From: Bacteriovoracaceae bacterium
Lineage (GTDB): Bacteria > Bdellovibrionota > Bacteriovoracia > Bacteriovoracales > Bacteriovoracaceae
Reading direction: 5' to 3'
Length of the DNA stretch: 33,928 nt
Assembly (NCBI GenBank): GCA_947461145.1
Contig: CANHJD010000011.1
Location: forward strand, 1 to 33,928
Shown: piece after piece, positions 32,029 through 33,928 of the stretch
Layout: each line of letters begins with the position of its first letter
Numbering within the stretch: the first letter of the stretch is position 1
Translations under genes and position numbers: made by a program
The notes under the pieces: model-generated
Seen by the model: the letters and a program-made list of their open reading frames with translations, nothing else
Told to the model about the DNA's origin: nothing
The model's database searches: none

Positions 32029-32769
32029 ATGATACATACGAAAAAAAACCAGGAAATGAAGGTCTATGGCCGTCATGCAGCCGAGACTTTATTTAAAAAA
32101 CGACCAGAAGACCTAATCCGGGCCTACGTTACCCAATCGGGAATCTTTGAATTTAGAGATCTTATTCGCTACTGTGTGGACCATAAGCTTGCCTATCATA
32201 TTGTTGAGCGCGAAGAACTAGATAAGCTTAGTAAGGCGACTCACCATGAAGATATTCTTCTTGTCGTAAAAACAAAAAAGATACCAACTTTAAAAGAACT
32301 CCTCACTTCAGACGGACGCTCCCTTATTATTGCTCTGGAAGAAGTTGAAAATCCTCATAACCTGGGTGCTATTATGCGCTCCTGTGCTCACTTTGGCGTT
32401 ACTGGAATTCTTTATGAGGCTAAAGTCCCAGTTGCCTTAACGGCTTCGGCCTTCAGAACGTCTGAGGGGGGAGCAGAGAGTGTTCCAGCAATTCATTTGG
32501 CAAACTGGAATGAAGTTCTAGATTTGGCGAGAACCAAAGGTTACAAAACTTTTGCGACCTCTAGCCATGAAGGAACATCTTTGTTTAAGACAAAATTCCC
32601 AGAGAAAACCATTCTTTTCCTAGGTGCTGAAGGTGTGGGTCTGTCAGATAAGCTCACTAAAAAAATGGATGAGCTTGTTTCAATCCCAGGTACTGGTGAA
32701 GTCGAAAGCCTTAATGTCTCCAATGCAACAACGGCAATTTTGACTGAGTGGTACCGTCAGGGCCTTTAG
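32029..32769 (+). CDS. SpoU/TrmH-family (SPOUT) RNA 2'-O-methyltransferase
   Basis: 246 residues. N-terminal substrate-binding domain (MKVYGRHAAETLFKKRPED, similar to E. coli YfiF and RlmB), then the knotted SPOUT domain with its three motifs: ENPHNLGAIMRSC (catalytic Arg), LFLGAEGVGLSD and IPGTGEVESLNVSNA. These enzymes methylate ribose 2'-OH in rRNA or tRNA. The MKVYGR start points towards the YfiF-like subgroup, whose substrate is unknown. The ATG at 32029 has AAAGGG upstream. Divergent from the RlmM-like gene; its last four bases overlap the opposing gene. Confidence 0.9.
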   Translation: MIHTKKNQEMKVYGRHAAETLFKKRPEDLIRAYVTQSGIFEFRDLIRYCVDHKLAYHIVEREELDKLSKATHHEDILLVVKTKKIPTLKELLTSDGRSLIIALEEVENPHNLGAIMRSCAHFGVTGILYEAKVPVALTASAFRTSEGGAESVPAIHLANWNEVLDLARTKGYKTFATSSHEGTSLFKTKFPEKTILFLGAEGVGLSDKLTKKMDELVSIPGTGEVESLNVSNATTAILTEWYRQGL

Positions 32770-33641
32770 TAACTTTTAGCAGTTACAAAAATTCCGGCCG
32801 GTAAAACTCTGTCGTCGTTTTGATGTTTCACACCCAGTTCACCTGGTGTGACTTCTTTCCACCTTCGATCATGAATAATATTCCGTAGGGCCTCTGGCTG
32901 AACTCCATGAGTATGACTAGAAAGAAATAGGAAGCTATTCTCTTTATTAAGAACAGCGAGCATCAGCTCAGTCAGTACGTGAATACTCTTTTCAAAATCC
33001 CAAACTTCTTTTTTTGCCCCATGTCCCCAACTAGGCGGATCAGCCAAAATCCCATCGTAGGTGAAACTCTTTTTAAAGGAGTGCTTTAAAAATTCTTGAG
33101 CATCTTCTTGTACCCACCGAACACTTTGAGCTGGTAATTTACTGAGAGTTAAATTCTCTTTACCCCAATCAAGAACACCCTTTGAGCTGTCCACGTGAAA
33201 AACTTCTGCACCGGCCGCTGCCATCACAAGACTTGCGCAACCTGTGTAACCGAAGAGATTAATCACTTTTGGTGCACGCCCAAGTTTATTTTTTAGAAAT
33301 TTTACTTCGTTGTAGAGCCAAATCCACACAGGTATTTGTTCGAAAAAAACTCCGCAATGGCCAAAAGAAGTGAATTTGAGTCTAAACTGCAATCTCTTAC
33401 CATCGATTTCAAAAGGCAGATTGAGAGTAGGTGAGGGCTCTTTTTTATGCTCCCACTTACCGCCTCCATCTTTAGTGCGAATACAATTTGAGCTGGCCGC
33501 ATTCCATGCATTAGCATCAAGCCTTGGTTTCCAGATGGCCTGTGGCGAGGGTCTTGTAACCTTTATCCCACTTATGATTTCAAGTTTTTTTCCTAGACCA
33601 GAGTCCAGTAATTCGTAGTTAGGTAATTCTTTAGTGATCAT
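32766..33641 (-). CDS. Class I SAM-dependent methyltransferase, RlmI/RlmK-related, without PUA domain
   Basis: 291 residues. After an N-terminal region of ~120 residues (GIKVTRPSPQAIWKPRLDAN, with GGGKWEHKK), a Rossmann core shows KVINLFGYTGCASLVMAAAG (motif I), VFHVDSSKGVLDWGKEN, GILADPPSWGHGAKKEVW (motif IV, DPPSWG) and FLFLSSHTHG. These motifs place it in the family of RNA methyltransferases that contains RlmK/RlmI C-terminal domains. The LSSHTHG segment lacks the SCS Cys of the m5C enzymes, so it may methylate a base nitrogen (m7G, as in RlmK) instead; that is inference. Its ATG overlaps the stop of the SIMPL gene (ATGA). Confidence 0.8.
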   Translation of the reverse strand: MITKELPNYELLDSGLGKKLEIISGIKVTRPSPQAIWKPRLDANAWNAASSNCIRTKDGGGKWEHKKEPSPTLNLPFEIDGKRLQFRLKFTSFGHCGVFFEQIPVWIWLYNEVKFLKNKLGRAPKVINLFGYTGCASLVMAAAGAEVFHVDSSKGVLDWGKENLTLSKLPAQSVRWVQEDAQEFLKHSFKKSFTYDGILADPPSWGHGAKKEVWDFEKSIHVLTELMLAVLNKENSFLFLSSHTHGVQPEALRNIIHDRRWKEVTPGELGVKHQNDDRVLPAGIFVTAKSY

Positions 33642-33928
33642 TTAATTTCGAATGTTACGAGAATGTTTGTAGAAAAGTTTTGTGTTCCTGGCTCAATAGA
33701 GACGGGTGCAGCGTCCATCATCGCACTTTTTGCCATGAAGGCCCTTTCGGGATAAGGACTTGGTGCTGAAGCCGCTGGCGATTCAACAACGTTAAGAACT
33801 TTACCAACTTTAAAATCGAGCTCTTTTGCAAGTTGATCTGCCTTCTTACGAGCATCATTTGAGGCAACAGTAAGGCATTTGAGATATTCAGCTTGAGATT
33901 TTTCAAGTGAAAGAAAAGTTACCATTGA
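33638..33928 (-). CDS. SIMPL (DUF541) domain protein, C-terminal part (truncated by window edge)
   Basis: The last ~95 residues of a longer protein. ASNDARKKADQLAKELDFKV, GKVLNVVESP and the ending STNILVTFEIK match the C-terminal half of SIMPL/DUF541 proteins, periplasmic or outer-membrane-associated proteins usually of ~230-250 residues with a signal peptide. The ATG at 33925 is internal; the real start lies beyond the window. The stop overlaps the start of the downstream methyltransferase gene (ATGA), so the two are cotranscribed. Function of the family is poorly defined. Confidence 0.8.
   Translation of the reverse strand, partial: SMVTFLSLEKSQAEYLKCLTVASNDARKKADQLAKELDFKVGKVLNVVESPAASAPSPYPERAFMAKSAMMDAAPVSIEPGTQNFSTNILVTFEIK

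Noticed and set aside
1-33928. Mobile element, prophage or genomic-island boundary
   Set aside because: No integrase, transposase, tRNA or flanking direct repeats were seen, and base composition looks even by eye.

Overview
The window is about 34 kb of AT-rich, gene-dense bacterial chromosome. It carries many exported proteins and lipoproteins, several secreted hydrolases, a BspA-like (DUF285) surface lipoprotein with a DUF1554 tail, and an OxyR. I see no rRNA, tRNA, insertion sequence, CRISPR array or phage gene. The mix best fits a Bdellovibrionota predator of the Bacteriovorax/Halobacteriovorax type. That is an inference from gene content and composition, not from a marker gene. No stretch above 300 bases lacks a gene; the longest gap is 11015-11215.

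Layout. 1-3215: an edge-truncated phospholipase D-like protein, a permuted-papain (YiiX/C92-type) hydrolase and a ceramidase-family membrane protein. 3364-6708: a 1114-residue modular surface lipoprotein. 6827-8897: a matrixin-like metalloprotease lipoprotein, an AHSA1/SRPBCC gene broken by an in-frame stop, and a YgiD-type dioxygenase. 8866-11893: a histidine kinase/response regulator pair and a divergent paralogous regulator with a degraded receiver pocket, followed by a CAP-domain gene remnant. 12171-15254: a small secreted protein, a gingipain-family (C25) protease and a dienelactone-hydrolase lipoprotein. 15400-16659: a clear bacterial homologue of animal procollagen lysyl hydroxylase (PLOD).

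16739-22092 is the most unusual block. Two paralogous two-gene modules face each other as a mirror image. Each has a Sec-exported protein (poly-Gly just after the signal peptide, three conserved Cys) whose stop overlaps the start of a cytoplasmic TPR-like protein ending in an OmpR-type winged helix with a KGCY signature. Between them lie a Cys-rich secreted protein (22 Cys) and two tandem paralogous exported proteins. Every gene of the block except the two putative regulators encodes an exported product. I propose a regulated exoprotein locus under two paralogous TPR-winged-helix regulators; this is a hypothesis.

22188-29862: an exported SRPBCC protein, OxyR, an NlpC/P60-like protein, a PAP2 phosphatase, ElbB, an overlooked 31-residue membrane protein, a membrane-anchored hexapeptide-repeat protein, an O-methyltransferase, a TatD-type nuclease and small envelope proteins. 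29864-33641: four nucleic-acid methyltransferase-type genes (RlmI-like, RlmM-like, SpoU/TrmH-like, RlmI/K-like). The window ends inside a SIMPL-domain gene.

Two window-wide patterns stand out. Seven convergent gene pairs overlap at their 3' ends or are separated by at most one base. Several genes without a Shine-Dalgarno sequence have a -10-like hexamer 6-10 bases before the start codon, which suggests leaderless transcripts.
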